From Neobacillus driksii (GTDB lineage: Bacteria; Bacillota; Bacilli; Bacillales; Cytobacillaceae), in assembly GCF_013409995.1 (NCBI RefSeq), contig NZ_JACCBX010000003.1, positions 1-64,000 on the forward strand: DNA of 64,000 bases, read 5' to 3'. The notes under the pieces were generated by a model. It saw nothing but the letters and a program-made list of their open reading frames with translations, was not told the origin of the DNA and ran no database searches. Shown here piece by piece: positions 43,515 through 53,537 of this stretch. Position numbers and translations under genes: made by a program. Every line of letters starts with the position of its first letter. The first letter of the stretch is position 1.

Positions 43515-45740
43515 ATGGAACAATGGAAAGCTTTTACAAAAGGAACTTGGACAAAAGAAGTAAACGTTCGTGATTTCATACTAAAAAACTATAATCAATA
43601 CGAAGGTGACGATACCTTCCTAGCAGGTGCAACTGACGCAACAAACAAGCTTTGGGAACAGGTAATGGAACTTACCAAACAGGAACGCGAAAAAGGAGGA
43701 GTCCTCGACATGGATACTGAAACAGTGTCTACGATCACTTCTCACACTCCTGGTTACCTTAACGAAGAACTTGAAAAAGTTGTTGGAGTTCAAACTGACA
43801 AGCCATTTAATCGTTCTATGCAGCCTTTCGGTGGAATTCGGATGGCAAAAGCAGCATTAGAATCATATGGATACGAATTAAATCCAGAAATTGAAAGATG
43901 CTTTACAGATTTCCGCAAAACTCACAACCAAGGGGTTTTTGATGCATATACGGACGAAATGATGCTAGCACGTAAAGCAGCTATTATCACCGGTCTTCCA
44001 GATGCCTACGGCCGCGGTCGTATTATCGGTGACTATCGTCGTGTTGCACTATATGGTGTAGATTTCTTGATCAAGCAAAAACAACAAGATCAAAAAACTA
44101 CAAGCAAGGTAATGACTGAAGACAATATGCGTCTTCGTGAAGAAATTGCCGAGCAAATTCGTGCATTAAAAGAATTAAAAGAAATGGCAAGCAGCCATGG
44201 CTTTGATATCTCGCAGCCGGCAACAACTGCGGCTGAAGCATTCCAATGGTTATATTTCGGTTACTTAGCGGCTATCAAAGAACAAAACGGTGCTGCAATG
44301 AGTCTTGGACGTGTATCTACTTTCTTAGATATTTATGTAGAAAGAGACCTTTTAAATGGCACTTTAACTGAAGAAGAAGCACAGGAATTAGTTGACCATT
44401 TTGTTATGAAGCTCCGTTTAGTAAAATTTGCTCGTACACCTGATTATAATGAATTATTCTCTGGTGATCCAACTTGGGTAACTGAGTCAATCGGCGGTAT
44501 GGCTCAAGATGGACGTTCTCTTGTTACAAAGAACTCTTTCCGTTTTCTACACACGTTAGACAATTTAGGACCAGCTCCAGAACCAAACTTAACAGTATTA
44601 TGGTCACCACAGCTGCCTGAAAACTTTAAAAAATATTGTGCAAAAATGTCAATTAAAACAAGCTCTATCCAATATGAAAATGATGATATCATGCGTCCAG
44701 AATATGGCGATGATTATGGTATTGCTTGCTGTGTATCCGCTATGGAGATTGGTAAACAAATGCAGTTCTTCGGTGCTCGTGCGAACCTTGCAAAAGCACT
44801 TCTCTACTCCATCAACGGTGGTGTGGATGAAAAATTAAAAATTCAAGTGGGACCACAATACCAGCCTATTACAGCTGACGTATTAAATTATGAAGAAGTT
44901 ATGCAGAAGTTTGATCAAATGATGGAATGGCTTGCAGGTCTTTATATTAACACCTTAAATGTTATCCACTATATGCATGATAAGTATAGCTATGAAAGAA
45001 TTGAAATGGCCTTACACGACACACAGATCCTACGTACAATGGCAACAGGTATTGCTGGATTGAGCGTTGTGGCAGACTCCTTAAGTGCAATTAAATACGG
45101 CGGAGTGAAAGTAATTCGTGATGAAAATGGTCTTGCTGTTGATTTCGAAATTATTGGCGACTTCCCTAAATACGGAAATAATGATGACCGTGTTGACAGT
45201 ATTGCGGTTGAAATCGTTGAAACCTTCATGAAAAAGTTACGTAAGCACCAAACTTACCGTAATTCTGTTCATACGATGTCCATCTTGACGATTACATCAA
45301 ACGTCGTATATGGTAAAAAGACTGGTAACACACCAGATGGACGCCGTGCTGGCGAACCATTCGCTCCTGGTGCAAACCCAATGCATGGCCGTGACACAAA
45401 AGGTACACTTGCTTCTCTATCTTCTGTTGCTAAACTGCCTTACAGCTCTGCAATGGATGGAATTTCAAATACTTTCTCTATCGTTCCTAAAGCATTAGGT
45501 AAAGAAGAAGAAAGCCAGGTCCGTAACTTAGTATCAATTTTAGACGGATATGCGATTAAAACTGGTCACCATCTGAATGTTAACGTATTTAATAAAGAAA
45601 CATTAATGGATGCAATGGAACATCCAGAATTATATCCACAATTAACTATACGTGTTTCTGGATATGCGGTTAACTTTATCAAATTAACAAAAGAACAGCA
45701 ACTAGACGTTATTAACCGTACTTTCCACGAATCACTGTAA
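43515..45740 (+). CDS. pflB: Formate C-acetyltransferase (pyruvate formate-lyase)
   Basis: A 741-residue glycyl radical enzyme that converts pyruvate and CoA to formate and acetyl-CoA under anaerobiosis. The active-site cysteine pair is in [11 protein letters not shown] (C405, C406), and the radical glycine is in RVSGYAVNF (G716). The length is normal. RBS GAGGTGAAATAATC precedes the ATG. The activating enzyme is encoded immediately downstream. Confidence 0.95.
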   Translation: MEQWKAFTKGTWTKEVNVRDFILKNYNQYEGDDTFLAGATDATNKLWEQVMELTKQEREKGGVLDMDTETVSTITSHTPGYLNEELEKVVGVQTDKPFNRSMQPFGGIRMAKAALESYGYELNPEIERCFTDFRKTHNQGVFDAYTDEMMLARKAAIITGLPDAYGRGRIIGDYRRVALYGVDFLIKQKQQDQKTTSKVMTEDNMRLREEIAEQIRALKELKEMASSHGFDISQPATTAAEAFQWLYFGYLAAIKEQNGAAMSLGRVSTFLDIYVERDLLNGTLTEEEAQELVDHFVMKLRLVKFARTPDYNELFSGDPTWVTESIGGMAQDGRSLVTKNSFRFLHTLDNLGPAPEPNLTVLWSPQLPENFKKYCAKMSIKTSSIQYENDDIMRPEYGDDYGIACCVSAMEIGKQMQFFGARANLAKALLYSINGGVDEKLKIQVGPQYQPITADVLNYEEVMQKFDQMMEWLAGLYINTLNVIHYMHDKYSYERIEMALHDTQILRTMATGIAGLSVVADSLSAIKYGGVKVIRDENGLAVDFEIIGDFPKYGNNDDRVDSIAVEIVETFMKKLRKHQTYRNSVHTMSILTITSNVVYGKKTGNTPDGRRAGEPFAPGANPMHGRDTKGTLASLSSVAKLPYSSAMDGISNTFSIVPKALGKEEESQVRNLVSILDGYAIKTGHHLNVNVFNKETLMDAMEHPELYPQLTIRVSGYAVNFIKLTKEQQLDVINRTFHESL

Positions 45741-45802
45741 ACTATACATTGGAGTTCCTTACTAAGGAGCTCCTGCTTTAAAAATAAAGGGGGATCATCA
45801 TC

Positions 45803-46555
45803 ATGAACGGAAATATTCATTCTATTGAAACATTAGGAACAGTCGACGGACCAGGCATACGCTATGTTGTATTTACACAAGGCTGCCTATTACGCTGCCA
45901 ATTTTGCCATAACGCTGATACGTGGGAAATCGGCAGCGGCAAACAGATGACCGTTTCCGAAATCATGGATGATCTCATGTCCTACCTTCCCTTCCTTCAG
46001 TCATCTGGTGGAGGAATCACTGTCAGCGGCGGCGAACCACTTCTACAAGTTCCGTTCCTTACTGAATTGTTTAAGGAATGTAAAAAGAAAGGGATTCATA
46101 CTACCATTGATTCTTCTGGCGGCTGTTTCTCACACTCTAAACTGTTTATTGAACAGCTAGAAGAGTTATTACAATATACGGATTTAATTTTACTTGATTT
46201 AAAGCATATTAACCGCAAAAAGCATATTCAATTAACCGGTATGGCAAATGATCATATTCTTGAATTTGCTAAATTCTTGTCTGACCGAAAAGTACCAGTT
46301 TGGGTACGCCATGTCCTTGTACCTACTGTTTCTGATGATCCTGAAGACCTTCAAAAACTTGGAGAATTTATTGGAACACTTGAAAATGTACAAAAGGTCG
46401 AAATTCTTCCCTACCATAAGCTTGGTGTTTATAAATGGGAAGCCCTGGGGCTTGAGTACCCATTAAACCATGTTGAGCCACCTTCAGAAGTGAATGTGGA
46501 ATATGCTTATAAAATGATTACTGCACACTGGAACAAACCTTCCTTGGCAAAATAA
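45803..46555 (+). CDS. pflA: Pyruvate formate-lyase activating enzyme
   Basis: A 250-residue radical SAM protein. The CxxxCxxC cluster motif is C28-C32-C35 in TQGCLLRCQFCHN, followed by GGGITVSGGEPLLQ. It generates the glycyl radical on PflB. It starts 62 bp after pflB with RBS AAGGGGGATCAT. A strong terminator closes the operon. Confidence 0.94.
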   Translation: MNGNIHSIETLGTVDGPGIRYVVFTQGCLLRCQFCHNADTWEIGSGKQMTVSEIMDDLMSYLPFLQSSGGGITVSGGEPLLQVPFLTELFKECKKKGIHTTIDSSGGCFSHSKLFIEQLEELLQYTDLILLDLKHINRKKHIQLTGMANDHILEFAKFLSDRKVPVWVRHVLVPTVSDDPEDLQKLGEFIGTLENVQKVEILPYHKLGVYKWEALGLEYPLNHVEPPSEVNVEYAYKMITAHWNKPSLAK

Positions 46556-46590
46556 AAAGAATGCTGTCTTTATGGGCAGCATTCTTTCTT
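46556..46590 (+). terminator. Terminator of pflBA
   Basis: AAGAATGCTG and CAGCATTCTT arms followed by TCTT. Confidence 0.8.
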
Positions 46591-46698
46591 GTTAGCGTGA
46601 TATTGCTGCAAAGACTTTTTCCAGCATGATTCAATTGCTTCTTTGGTCCTTCTCTATTATACTCATATCATTAACAGTAAAAAGCGAGGTGATTATTT

Positions 46699-47004
46699 TT
46701 GTACCAACTGCTCATTGATTTTACAGATGCAAACGCGTTAGAAACCATTTATTTAAGTTTATACTTCGGGGTCATCATCAAATTACTCTGGGCATGGAAT
46801 GTGGAGTATTGCTTTATGGGATCCATTAGCGAGCCTGCACATACAAAAATAAATCACCCATTGTCTTTTTATAAGAAAAAAGGCTCTGTAAATAGAAATA
46901 TTATTCTAACTCGTATTTTTAAATATATTCGTAGAAAAGAAAGTTCACAGGACGATACAGAAGAACCTATTTCCTCCACCCTATTTCAATTTAAAACAAC
47001 TTAA
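46699..47004 (+). CDS. Hypothetical protein upstream of yidC
   Basis: A 101-residue protein, not recognised. It starts at TTG after GAGGTGA. One hydrophobic segment (about 15-35, ETIYLSLYFGVIIKLLWAW) is followed by a polar, basic C-terminal region. The yidC gene begins 18 bp after the stop, so the two are probably co-transcribed, suggesting a membrane-related role. Confidence 0.6.
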   Translation: MYQLLIDFTDANALETIYLSLYFGVIIKLLWAWNVEYCFMGSISEPAHTKINHPLSFYKKKGSVNRNIILTRIFKYIRRKESSQDDTEEPISSTLFQFKTT

Positions 47005-47022
47005 ACAATCTTAGGAGGAAAT

Positions 47023-47805
47023 ATGAAAATCAAACGTTCTTTACCAATTTTATTACTTTTAGCACTTACTACAGTGCTCCTATCAGCCTGTTCTGGAGCA
47101 AACGGAAAAGGTGATGGGTTTTTCAATACCTATTTTGTTGAACCATTTGCTGTTTCTATTCATTTTTTAGCTGAGTTTTTCAATGGAAGCTATGGTTTAT
47201 CCATTATTCTAATTACACTCATAATTCGACTTATATTAATGCCGTTTATGCTAAAACAATATAGAAATCAAATGAACATGAAAGAGAAAATGGATGTTAT
47301 GAAGCCAGAAATGGACGCCATCCAAAAGAAAATGAAAGAAGAAAAGGATCCAAAAAAGAAACAAGAAATGCAGCAGGAATTAATGGGTCTTTATCAGAAG
47401 CATGGTGTAAATCCATTAAATATGGGATGTTTGCCTCTTCTGATTCAAATGCCGATTTTAACTGGCTTTTATTACGCGATTCGTGGCTCAGAAGAGATTG
47501 CTAGCCACCGTTTCCTATGGTTTAGTCTTGGAGACCCTGATATCATCATTACCCTCATTGCGGGTGTGATTTATTATTTTCAATTTAAAGTTTCCCAGAC
47601 TAGTATGCCATCTGCTCAGCAACAGCAAATGAAATATATGGGGCTGATGTCTCCACTCATGATCGTGATGTTTTCTTTTAATTCACCTGCAGCGCTGCCG
47701 CTATATTGGGCAGTAGGCGGTACGTTTTTAATTCTACAAACATGGCTAAGCAGAAAGCTATATCAAAAAGTTAAAAATACAGAAATAAATGCTAGTACTA
47801 ATTAA
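47023..47805 (+). CDS. yidC: Membrane protein insertase YidC/OxaA
   Basis: A 260-residue YidC of the Gram-positive lipoprotein type. Signal with lipobox LLSAC (C23), then five membrane segments. GLSIILITLIIRLILMPFML carries the conserved Arg, and LGMCLPLLIQMPILTGFYYA-like and GDPDIIITLIAG regions follow. It inserts proteins into the cytoplasmic membrane. No jag gene follows, so it is more like the second (YqjG-type) paralogue than SpoIIIJ. Confidence 0.9.
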   Translation: MKIKRSLPILLLLALTTVLLSACSGANGKGDGFFNTYFVEPFAVSIHFLAEFFNGSYGLSIILITLIIRLILMPFMLKQYRNQMNMKEKMDVMKPEMDAIQKKMKEEKDPKKKQEMQQELMGLYQKHGVNPLNMGCLPLLIQMPILTGFYYAIRGSEEIASHRFLWFSLGDPDIIITLIAGVIYYFQFKVSQTSMPSAQQQQMKYMGLMSPLMIVMFSFNSPAALPLYWAVGGTFLILQTWLSRKLYQKVKNTEINASTN

Positions 47806-47813
47806 TAAGGGGA

Positions 47814-47845
47814 AAAGAAGCATTGGAGCCCAATGCTTCTTTTTA
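47814..47845. terminator. Terminator between yidC and GNAT gene
   Basis: AAGAAGCATTGG and CCAATGCTTCTT arms followed by TTTA; the convergent GNAT gene ends inside it. Confidence 0.85.
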
Positions 47846-48433
47846 CTGTATACCAAGTTTCCTTGCTAATTCTTTCTTTACGGTTCCCCACTCGTCTCGA
47901 AGAATACTAAAGAAGACAGTATCACGAACATATCCACCAGATATTTTTCGATCCTTCCTTAGCGTTCCTTCTTTTACTGCTCCAACTCGCTCAATTGCTC
48001 GTTGTGAACGAAAATTCCGAGAATCTGTTTTAAGTTGAACGCGCCTTAACTGCCAACTTTCAAATGAATGCCTTAGTAGCAGGTATTTACATTCAGTGTT
48101 TACTCTAGTTCTCCAAACATCAGGGTGATACCATGTTGAACCAATTTCTAAACTTTTATGTTCTTCTGAAATATCAAGGTAACGAGTACTTCCGATAATA
48201 CGATTGTCCTGATTTATCACAACAAAGGTGTAGTCTGTACCCTTTTCTCTCTTCTGGATAGCTGAAGCAATCATCTGCTCCATCTCTTCTCTACTTCTTA
48301 CTGTGGTAGCCATATAGGTCCAAATTTCATCAGGTTTAGCGGCTTCCCATAGTCCATCAAGATGATCCAAGGTGATTGGAACTAACCTGACACATTCCCC
48401 TTCTAACTCAAAAAGCTCATTCCACAACTTCAT
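47843..48433 (-). CDS. GNAT family N-acetyltransferase (RimJ/RimL-like)
   Basis: A 196-residue acetyltransferase. RLVPITLDHLDGLWEAA, IIGSTRYLDISEEHKSLEIG and RNFRSQRAIERVGAVKEGTL are the acetyl-CoA-binding motifs of the RimJ/RimL branch. It acetylates an unknown amine or protein N-terminus. It begins at the ATG at 48433, with GGGGGAATGGGGAA upstream. Confidence 0.85.
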   Translation of the reverse strand: MKLWNELFELEGECVRLVPITLDHLDGLWEAAKPDEIWTYMATTVRSREEMEQMIASAIQKREKGTDYTFVVINQDNRIIGSTRYLDISEEHKSLEIGSTWYHPDVWRTRVNTECKYLLLRHSFESWQLRRVQLKTDSRNFRSQRAIERVGAVKEGTLRKDRKISGGYVRDTVFFSILRDEWGTVKKELARKLGIQ

Positions 48434-48458
48434 TTCCCCATTCCCCCATTACAAAATT

Positions 48459-48494
48459 AAAAAAAGAGACTGGCAGGCAAGGCCCATCAGTCTA
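48459..48494 (-). terminator. Terminator of the DUF6501 gene
   Basis: AGACTG and CAGTCT arms with inner GG/CC pairs, followed on the minus strand by TTTTTTT. Confidence 0.75.
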
Positions 48495-48693
48495 CATTTT
48501 GAAAGTATTCTTTGTAAAATCCGCCTACCTTACCAGTATTGTCGATAATGTAATAAAACTCTTCTGTTTCATTTTTCACATCATAAACTTTCCCGGAGGT
48601 TAATGCGTTATTTACTATGTATTTTTTTGCGTCCGTATGAACACATTTTACTTTTTTTACAGTCTCACGCTCACGCCATGTTAAATGAATCAT
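48487..48693 (-). CDS. DUF6501 family protein
   Basis: A 68-residue protein. MIHLTWRERETVKKVKCVHT and TEEFYYIIDNTGKVGGFYKE match the small DUF6501 family of Bacillaceae. The ATG at 48693 starts where the family starts; the frame upstream is not conserved. Function unknown. Confidence 0.75.
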   Translation of the reverse strand: MIHLTWRERETVKKVKCVHTDAKKYIVNNALTSGKVYDVKNETEEFYYIIDNTGKVGGFYKEYFQNVD

Positions 48694-48899
48694 CCCAGCA
48701 CCGTTCCTTTCCGTTAGATATTCCTTAGTATAATCAAAAGCAACACTGTAGTGCAACAAAATTATATTTGAGTCTTTTGACATATTTTATCTATTTTTAA
48801 TATGTCAAATATATGAAAAAGGTTCTGAAATGGTTAGAAAACGATTACAATAATAAAAACTGAATATTCAATCCATTATTCCGAGGGAGGCTTGCAAAG

Positions 48900-49034
48900 T
48901 TGAAAATAATGAGTAACGAGCTGTTAGTGGTGACGTATCGGGATGCTTTAAAATCTGGAAAGGAAAAAGAATGGATAAAGATTTTAAAAGATGAAATTAA
49001 ACGTCGTGGATTGAGGCCATTTAAGAATCGTTAA
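48900..49034 (+). CDS. sda: Sporulation histidine kinase inhibitor Sda
   Basis: A 44-residue protein starting at TTG, 9 bp after GAGGGAGG. SNELLVVTYRDALKSGKEKE then WIKILKDEIKRRGL matches the helical-hairpin Sda family (compare LSDELL...EIKRRSL). Sda blocks autophosphorylation of sporulation kinases when replication is stalled. It is monocistronic with a strong terminator. No DnaA-box array was identified upstream by eye. Confidence 0.85.
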   Translation: MKIMSNELLVVTYRDALKSGKEKEWIKILKDEIKRRGLRPFKNR

Positions 49035-49051
49035 AAGTGCAAAGATTTTAG

Positions 49052-49077
49052 AACCGCCAAACTCGCGGCGGTTTTTT
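49052..49077 (+). terminator. Terminator of sda
   Basis: AACCGCC and GGCGGTT arms followed by TTTT. Confidence 0.85.
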
Positions 49078-49088
49078 CATGCAAAAAA

Positions 49089-49115
49089 ATAAAGGCCGGG
49101 TTGACCGGCCTTTAT
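49089..49115 (-). terminator. Terminator of mnmH
   Basis: ATAAAGGCCGG and CCGGCCTTTAT are perfect arms with a 5-nt loop, 6 bp after the gene, followed by TTTTT on the minus strand. Confidence 0.85.
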
Positions 49116-49120
49116 AGCGA

Positions 49121-50200
49121 CTATATTTGACCTTCAAAAGCTACCTTCTTCTCTACCATTAGTTTATTTATTTCTGCCATCACCTTTAGACTGGCAGCAT
49201 CAAAATCATCCGCGTAAACATCAATGAATTTCCCATCATATTCAAGGGTAGCATGGTCATAGCGTGGGTCATAATAATGTTCGAGTAAAATACTAATCAT
49301 CTCTTGGTAATCCTTAATTTCTAAAGATTGGACTAACATTTTTTTCATTTCATTATCCTTTATTCTTCTTATAATCTTTTCAGTTCCAATCGAAATTTGA
49401 TCGTGGTACCAAGGCTCATTTTGATAAGGTAAAACGTACTCATTTACCAGCTGCTTAACCCTTTGCTCTAGAGGGGTGTGGATATAGATATTGATTCCCC
49501 TCATTTTTCTATCCGTTAGCTCTTCAGGCTGGACAGCTTTCCCAATCCGTTTGCTTTCTGCCTCCATAACAAAATAAGTGGAACCTTTTATATCCTGAAG
49601 TTCCTTGTAAAGAAGAGAATCAAAAGTCTTCTGGTTATTTCCTTCTCCCAGCCCAATCGTTCCAAAAATGGATCCTCGATGAGCAGCCATTTCCTCAAGA
49701 TCAATTGTTGGGTACCCAGTTGCTTTTAATTTCTTCAAAACTTCCGTCTTTCCTACACCAGTTAAACCATGCAATACAATTGCTTTTTCAGGAAACATCG
49801 TTGGAATTTGCTGAAGAATGTATTGTCGATATGCTTTATAACCACCAGTAAGACGGTTTGCATAAATGCCTGCAAATTCTAAAAAGGTTACGACCGCTTT
49901 ACTTCGCATTCCCCCACGCCAGCAATGGACTATTAACTCATCCCCATTTTCCATTACTGATTTTATCTGGTGAAGCAGACTAGGTATTTTTGGTGACACA
50001 AACTCCATAGCTCTCCATTTTGCCGCGGCTTGTCCTTCATGTTTATAAATGGTTCCGATTTCCTCTCGTTCTTTATCTGTAAATAAAGGAATGTTGATTG
50101 CTTCCGGAATGGCACCATCCTTAAACTCAATAGGTGCGCGGATATCAATAATGACCGGATTCTTAATCGTTTGTAATTCCTCAACCGTGATTTCCTTCAT
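49121..50200 (-). CDS. mnmH: tRNA 2-selenouridine synthase
   Basis: A 359-residue SelU/YbbB protein. The rhodanese domain carries the catalytic Cys93 in VHCWRGGMRS, and a P-loop domain follows with GLTGVGKT (145-152). It replaces sulfur by selenium at the wobble 2-thiouridine of Lys, Glu and Gln tRNAs, using selenophosphate. This implies that selenophosphate is made in the cell, consistent with the Sec-type FdhF. The gene is monocistronic, with RBS AGAGGTG before the ATG. Confidence 0.92.
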   Translation of the reverse strand: MKEITVEELQTIKNPVIIDIRAPIEFKDGAIPEAINIPLFTDKEREEIGTIYKHEGQAAAKWRAMEFVSPKIPSLLHQIKSVMENGDELIVHCWRGGMRSKAVVTFLEFAGIYANRLTGGYKAYRQYILQQIPTMFPEKAIVLHGLTGVGKTEVLKKLKATGYPTIDLEEMAAHRGSIFGTIGLGEGNNQKTFDSLLYKELQDIKGSTYFVMEAESKRIGKAVQPEELTDRKMRGINIYIHTPLEQRVKQLVNEYVLPYQNEPWYHDQISIGTEKIIRRIKDNEMKKMLVQSLEIKDYQEMISILLEHYYDPRYDHATLEYDGKFIDVYADDFDAASLKVMAEINKLMVEKKVAFEGQI

Positions 50201-50404
50201 TTATTAACACCTCTTTTTATCTATCTCTACTAATGTCTATAACAAACAAAACTTCCAATAATGGAAGTTTAAAATCAAGAAAAGGGATATCCCCTAAAAT
50301 ATGATTAAATGGAAAAGAAGCTCAGTAAAAGTATAGACTAATTATATAGGAGATATACGAGGGTATCAAGCAGACATTCCTGCCAATTTGATAGGATGAG
50401 GCAG

Positions 50405-50860
50405 TTATCGAAATGGAGTTCCTGTTAATTTTTCTACAGCAGTACAAAATCGTTTCCAATCAGGCGGAAAGCATTCCATTCCCTCACTCTCGAAGATTTT
50501 TCCTTTTGTATTCAACTTTATCGACCAGTATTTCCCATCAAGAATGATCCCTTCTTCCTTTCGATAAGATGGTTCCCATTCCCAAATCTTCATTAAATAG
50601 ATATCTTTTTTGAAATCTTCCATGCTTCCAATTGATTTTCGTTCAAAGTTAGTAATAGGGTGTAAATTTTCTTTATTTCTCCATTCAAAAACAGTAAATC
50701 GATTTTGGTAAAAATCCACATGAACTTTATAAGAAATTCCTGAAAAACCGTCAATCCCTGCCATTAGTGAGATGATTGTTTCCTTAACTTTCTTCATACA
50801 TCCCTCATCCTTACCAACCAGATATGATAATCCATTATCAAAATTATAGTAAATATTCAT
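50405..50860 (-). CDS. Hypothetical protein downstream of trpA
   Basis: A 151-residue protein, not recognised. The ATG at 50860 (MNIYYNFDNGLSYLVGKDEG) follows AGTGGAA; the longer frame to 51037 runs through the trp terminator and trpA. It is soluble, with several Trp residues near the C-terminus (KIWEWEPSY, FPPDWKRF). It lies after the trp operon terminator and is probably separately expressed or read through. Confidence 0.55.
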   Translation of the reverse strand: MNIYYNFDNGLSYLVGKDEGCMKKVKETIISLMAGIDGFSGISYKVHVDFYQNRFTVFEWRNKENLHPITNFERKSIGSMEDFKKDIYLMKIWEWEPSYRKEEGIILDGKYWSIKLNTKGKIFESEGMECFPPDWKRFCTAVEKLTGTPFR

Positions 50861-50892
50861 TTCCACTGCTGTAACAAATGACACTAGAAAAA

Positions 50893-50921
50893 GAAAAAAT
50901 CCACTCGCAATAAGTGGATTT
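50893..50921 (-). terminator. Terminator of the trp operon
   Basis: ATCCACT and AGTGGAT arms followed on the minus strand by TTTTTTC, just after the trpA stop. Confidence 0.8.
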
Positions 50922-50927
50922 CTATTT

Positions 50928-51713
50928 TTAAATGATGTTTTTTTCAGGTTTAAGTACTGACATAAAGCTTTCAAGCCCTGATAAATCATTTTTATGGAAC
51001 AAGTCGACAATTTTACTACCAACAATGACTCCGTCACAGTGGGGGATTAGCTCATTAATTTGTTTTTCGTTTGAAATACCGAACCCAGCTAAAACTGGAA
51101 TGGGGCTAATGTCCTTCACTCTCTTTAAAAAATCCACCACTTCTTGATCGAATTCATTTCTTGTTCCGGTAATTCCTTTAACGGTCACAGTGTATAAAAA
51201 TCCCTTTCCTCGATTGGATATTTCTTTAATTCTATCTTTTGGAGATGTCAACGTAACGAGTCGGATTAATTCAACCCCCACATCCTCAAGCTCGGCTGCG
51301 AGAAGTTCTTCTTCTTCAATTGGAAGGTCCGGAATAATACAGCCATCTACTCCGGCATTTGCAATATCTTGTGCAAATGTAGAAATTCCATATGCATAAA
51401 TAGGATTTAGGTAAGTCATAAGTACGATAGGGATGGACACGACTTCCCTCGCTTTTGTTAGTTCCGCAATAATTCCCCTTAGTGTCGTTCCATTTTGAAG
51501 CGCCCTAAGACCGGCTTGCTGAATGGTTGGACCATCTGCTACAGGATCTGAAAAAGGAACACCTACTTCAATGAGGCTGGCACCGAATTTTTCTAGCGTA
51601 AGTAGACGCTCAGTTAGGTTATTAAGTCCTCCATCTCCCCCCATAATATAGGGAATAAAAGCCTTCCGGTCTTGGTCTTTTAACACCTTAAAACTTTGTT
51701 CAATTCTATTCAT
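50928..51713 (-). CDS. trpA: Tryptophan synthase alpha chain
   Basis: A 261-residue TIM barrel that releases glyceraldehyde-3-phosphate and indole. LIEVGVPFSDPVADGPTIQQ contains the catalytic Glu region, and GFGISN and GVIVGSKIV are phosphate-binding loops. The ATG overlaps the trpB stop by one base (TAATG). It is the last gene of the trp operon. Confidence 0.94.
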   Translation of the reverse strand: MNRIEQSFKVLKDQDRKAFIPYIMGGDGGLNNLTERLLTLEKFGASLIEVGVPFSDPVADGPTIQQAGLRALQNGTTLRGIIAELTKAREVVSIPIVLMTYLNPIYAYGISTFAQDIANAGVDGCIIPDLPIEEEELLAAELEDVGVELIRLVTLTSPKDRIKEISNRGKGFLYTVTVKGITGTRNEFDQEVVDFLKRVKDISPIPVLAGFGISNEKQINELIPHCDGVIVGSKIVDLFHKNDLSGLESFMSVLKPEKNII

Positions 51714-52915
51714 TATGCTCTCTCCCTTTCTAACCTTTCTTTAACTGCTGTTACATCCTTATCACCACGACCGGATAAGCAAACCACAATATGTTCGGTT
51801 TCCTTCATTTGAGCTGCAAGTTTAACCACAAAGCTTACTGCATGTGCACTTTCAAGAGCAGGAATAATGCCTTCTAATTTTGATAAAAGTTGAAATGACT
51901 CGAGTGCCTCTTTATCAGTAATAGAATGGTATTGAGCTCTGCCACTGTCCTTTAAGTAACTATGTTCTGGTCCTACACCAGGATAATCAAGTCCAGCTGA
52001 AACAGAATGAGCCTCGATAATTTGGCCATCACCATCTTGTAGTAAGTACATTAGGGCCCCATGTAGAATACCAGGTTTCCCTTTTGTGAGTGAAGCCGCA
52101 TGGAAATCCGTATCTGTCCCCTGCCCCGCTGCCTCTACACCATAGAGACTGACTTCCTTATCTCCTATAAACGGGTGGAACATTCCAATCGCATTACTGC
52201 CGCCGCCAATACATGCCACAACGGCTTCTGGAAGCTTTCCTTCCTGTGCCAAGAATTGCTTTTTTGTTTCCTTGCCTATTACACTTTGAAAATCTCTTAC
52301 CATCACAGGGAATGGGTGAGGTCCCATAACAGAACCCAAAAGATAGTGAGTATCCTCTACATGTTCAACCCAATATCTTAATGCTTCATTAACGGCATCT
52401 TTTAATGTCGCGCTTCCAGAGGTGACACTGACAACCTTAGCACCGAGAAGCTCCATTCGAAAGACATTTAATGCCTGTCGTTTGATGTCCTCTTCGCCCA
52501 TAAAAATAATACATTCAAGTTTCAATAAGGCACAAACGGTTGCAGTCGCAACACCATGCTGTCCAGCACCGGTTTCGGCAACAATTTTCCTTTTACCCAT
52601 TCGTATCGCTAGTAAAGCCTGACCGATTGCATTGTTGATTTTGTGTGCACCTGTATGGTTAAGGTCTTCTCTTTTAAGATAGATTTGAGCACCGCCAGCG
52701 TATTTTGTAAGATTTTTCGCATGATAAAGCGGCGTTTCTCTCCCTACATATTCTGTTAAGTATCCATCAATTTCTGCTTGAAAACTCGGGTCCTCTTTTG
52801 CGAGTTTGTAGGCTTCATCCAGCTCAAGTACAGCCTTCATAAGTGTTTCTGGTACAAACCTTCCCCCATAAATTCCAAATTGCCCTTTTTCATTCGGCAG
52901 TGTATATGACTTCAT
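51713..52915 (-). CDS. trpB: Tryptophan synthase beta chain
   Basis: A 400-residue PLP enzyme that joins indole and serine. [19 protein letters not shown] carries the PLP lysine, and [13 protein letters not shown] and [15 protein letters not shown] bind the cofactor phosphate. The ATG at 52915 follows AGGAGGAAC and starts [20 protein letters not shown]; the upstream frame overlaps trpF. It overlaps trpF by 26 bp. Confidence 0.95.
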   Translation of the reverse strand: MKSYTLPNEKGQFGIYGGRFVPETLMKAVLELDEAYKLAKEDPSFQAEIDGYLTEYVGRETPLYHAKNLTKYAGGAQIYLKREDLNHTGAHKINNAIGQALLAIRMGKRKIVAETGAGQHGVATATVCALLKLECIIFMGEEDIKRQALNVFRMELLGAKVVSVTSGSATLKDAVNEALRYWVEHVEDTHYLLGSVMGPHPFPVMVRDFQSVIGKETKKQFLAQEGKLPEAVVACIGGGSNAIGMFHPFIGDKEVSLYGVEAAGQGTDTDFHAASLTKGKPGILHGALMYLLQDGDGQIIEAHSVSAGLDYPGVGPEHSYLKDSGRAQYHSITDKEALESFQLLSKLEGIIPALESAHAVSFVVKLAAQMKETEHIVVCLSGRGDKDVTAVKERLERERA

Positions 52916-53537
52916 TTCTTGTTCCTCCTGTATGGCTCCCTTTAGCCTTATTAATAAATGATTGAATTTTATCAAGATCCTTTTTACCTTCTGTTTCCAC
53001 ACCGCTGCTGACATCCACCATATACGGTTTAATCAGTCTTATCGCTTCTTCAACATTCACTTCATGCAGCCCTCCTGCAAGAATCACCTTTTTATTCTTA
53101 ATTTGGTTTGCAGAAATACAGTTCCAATCAAACGCCAAGCCGTTGCCTCCTCCGTATTTCCCTTTTGGACCATCGATCAAAACATATTCGCAAGAGTGAT
53201 TTTCTATCGCATTTAAACTTTGATCATCGTTAACACTTATGGCTTTTATTACCGGCAGTGATAGGGATTGGCTGAAAGCTGGAGTTTCATCTCCGTGTAA
53301 TTGAACATGAGTCAGACCTACACATGAAGCAATTTCCTCTATCTTCTCTTTTACCTCATTAACGAACACCCCAACTTTTAATATGTCTTTCGGTAAATGA
53401 GTGACGATATCTTTTGCTTTCTCTACTGAAATCCTGCGCTTACTTTCTGCAAAAACAAAACCAATCGCGTCTGCACCATAATCAATAGCAGCCAGTGCAG
53501 TGGTAAGATCTGTAATTCCACAAATTTTCACCTTCAT
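52890..53537 (-). CDS. trpF: Phosphoribosylanthranilate isomerase
   Basis: A 215-residue TIM-barrel isomerase. [20 protein letters not shown] has the catalytic Cys, and [17 protein letters not shown] and the later [13 protein letters not shown] complete the family pattern. The ATG overlaps the trpC stop (ATGA). Confidence 0.93.
   Translation of the reverse strand: MKVKICGITDLTTALAAIDYGADAIGFVFAESKRRISVEKAKDIVTHLPKDILKVGVFVNEVKEKIEEIASCVGLTHVQLHGDETPAFSQSLSLPVIKAISVNDDQSLNAIENHSCEYVLIDGPKGKYGGGNGLAFDWNCISANQIKNKKVILAGGLHEVNVEEAIRLIKPYMVDVSSGVETEGKKDLDKIQSFINKAKGSHTGGTRNEVIYTAE

Noticed and set aside
50861..51037. N-terminal extension of the hypothetical protein after trpA
   Set aside because: It runs through the trp terminator and the trpA coding region on the same strand.
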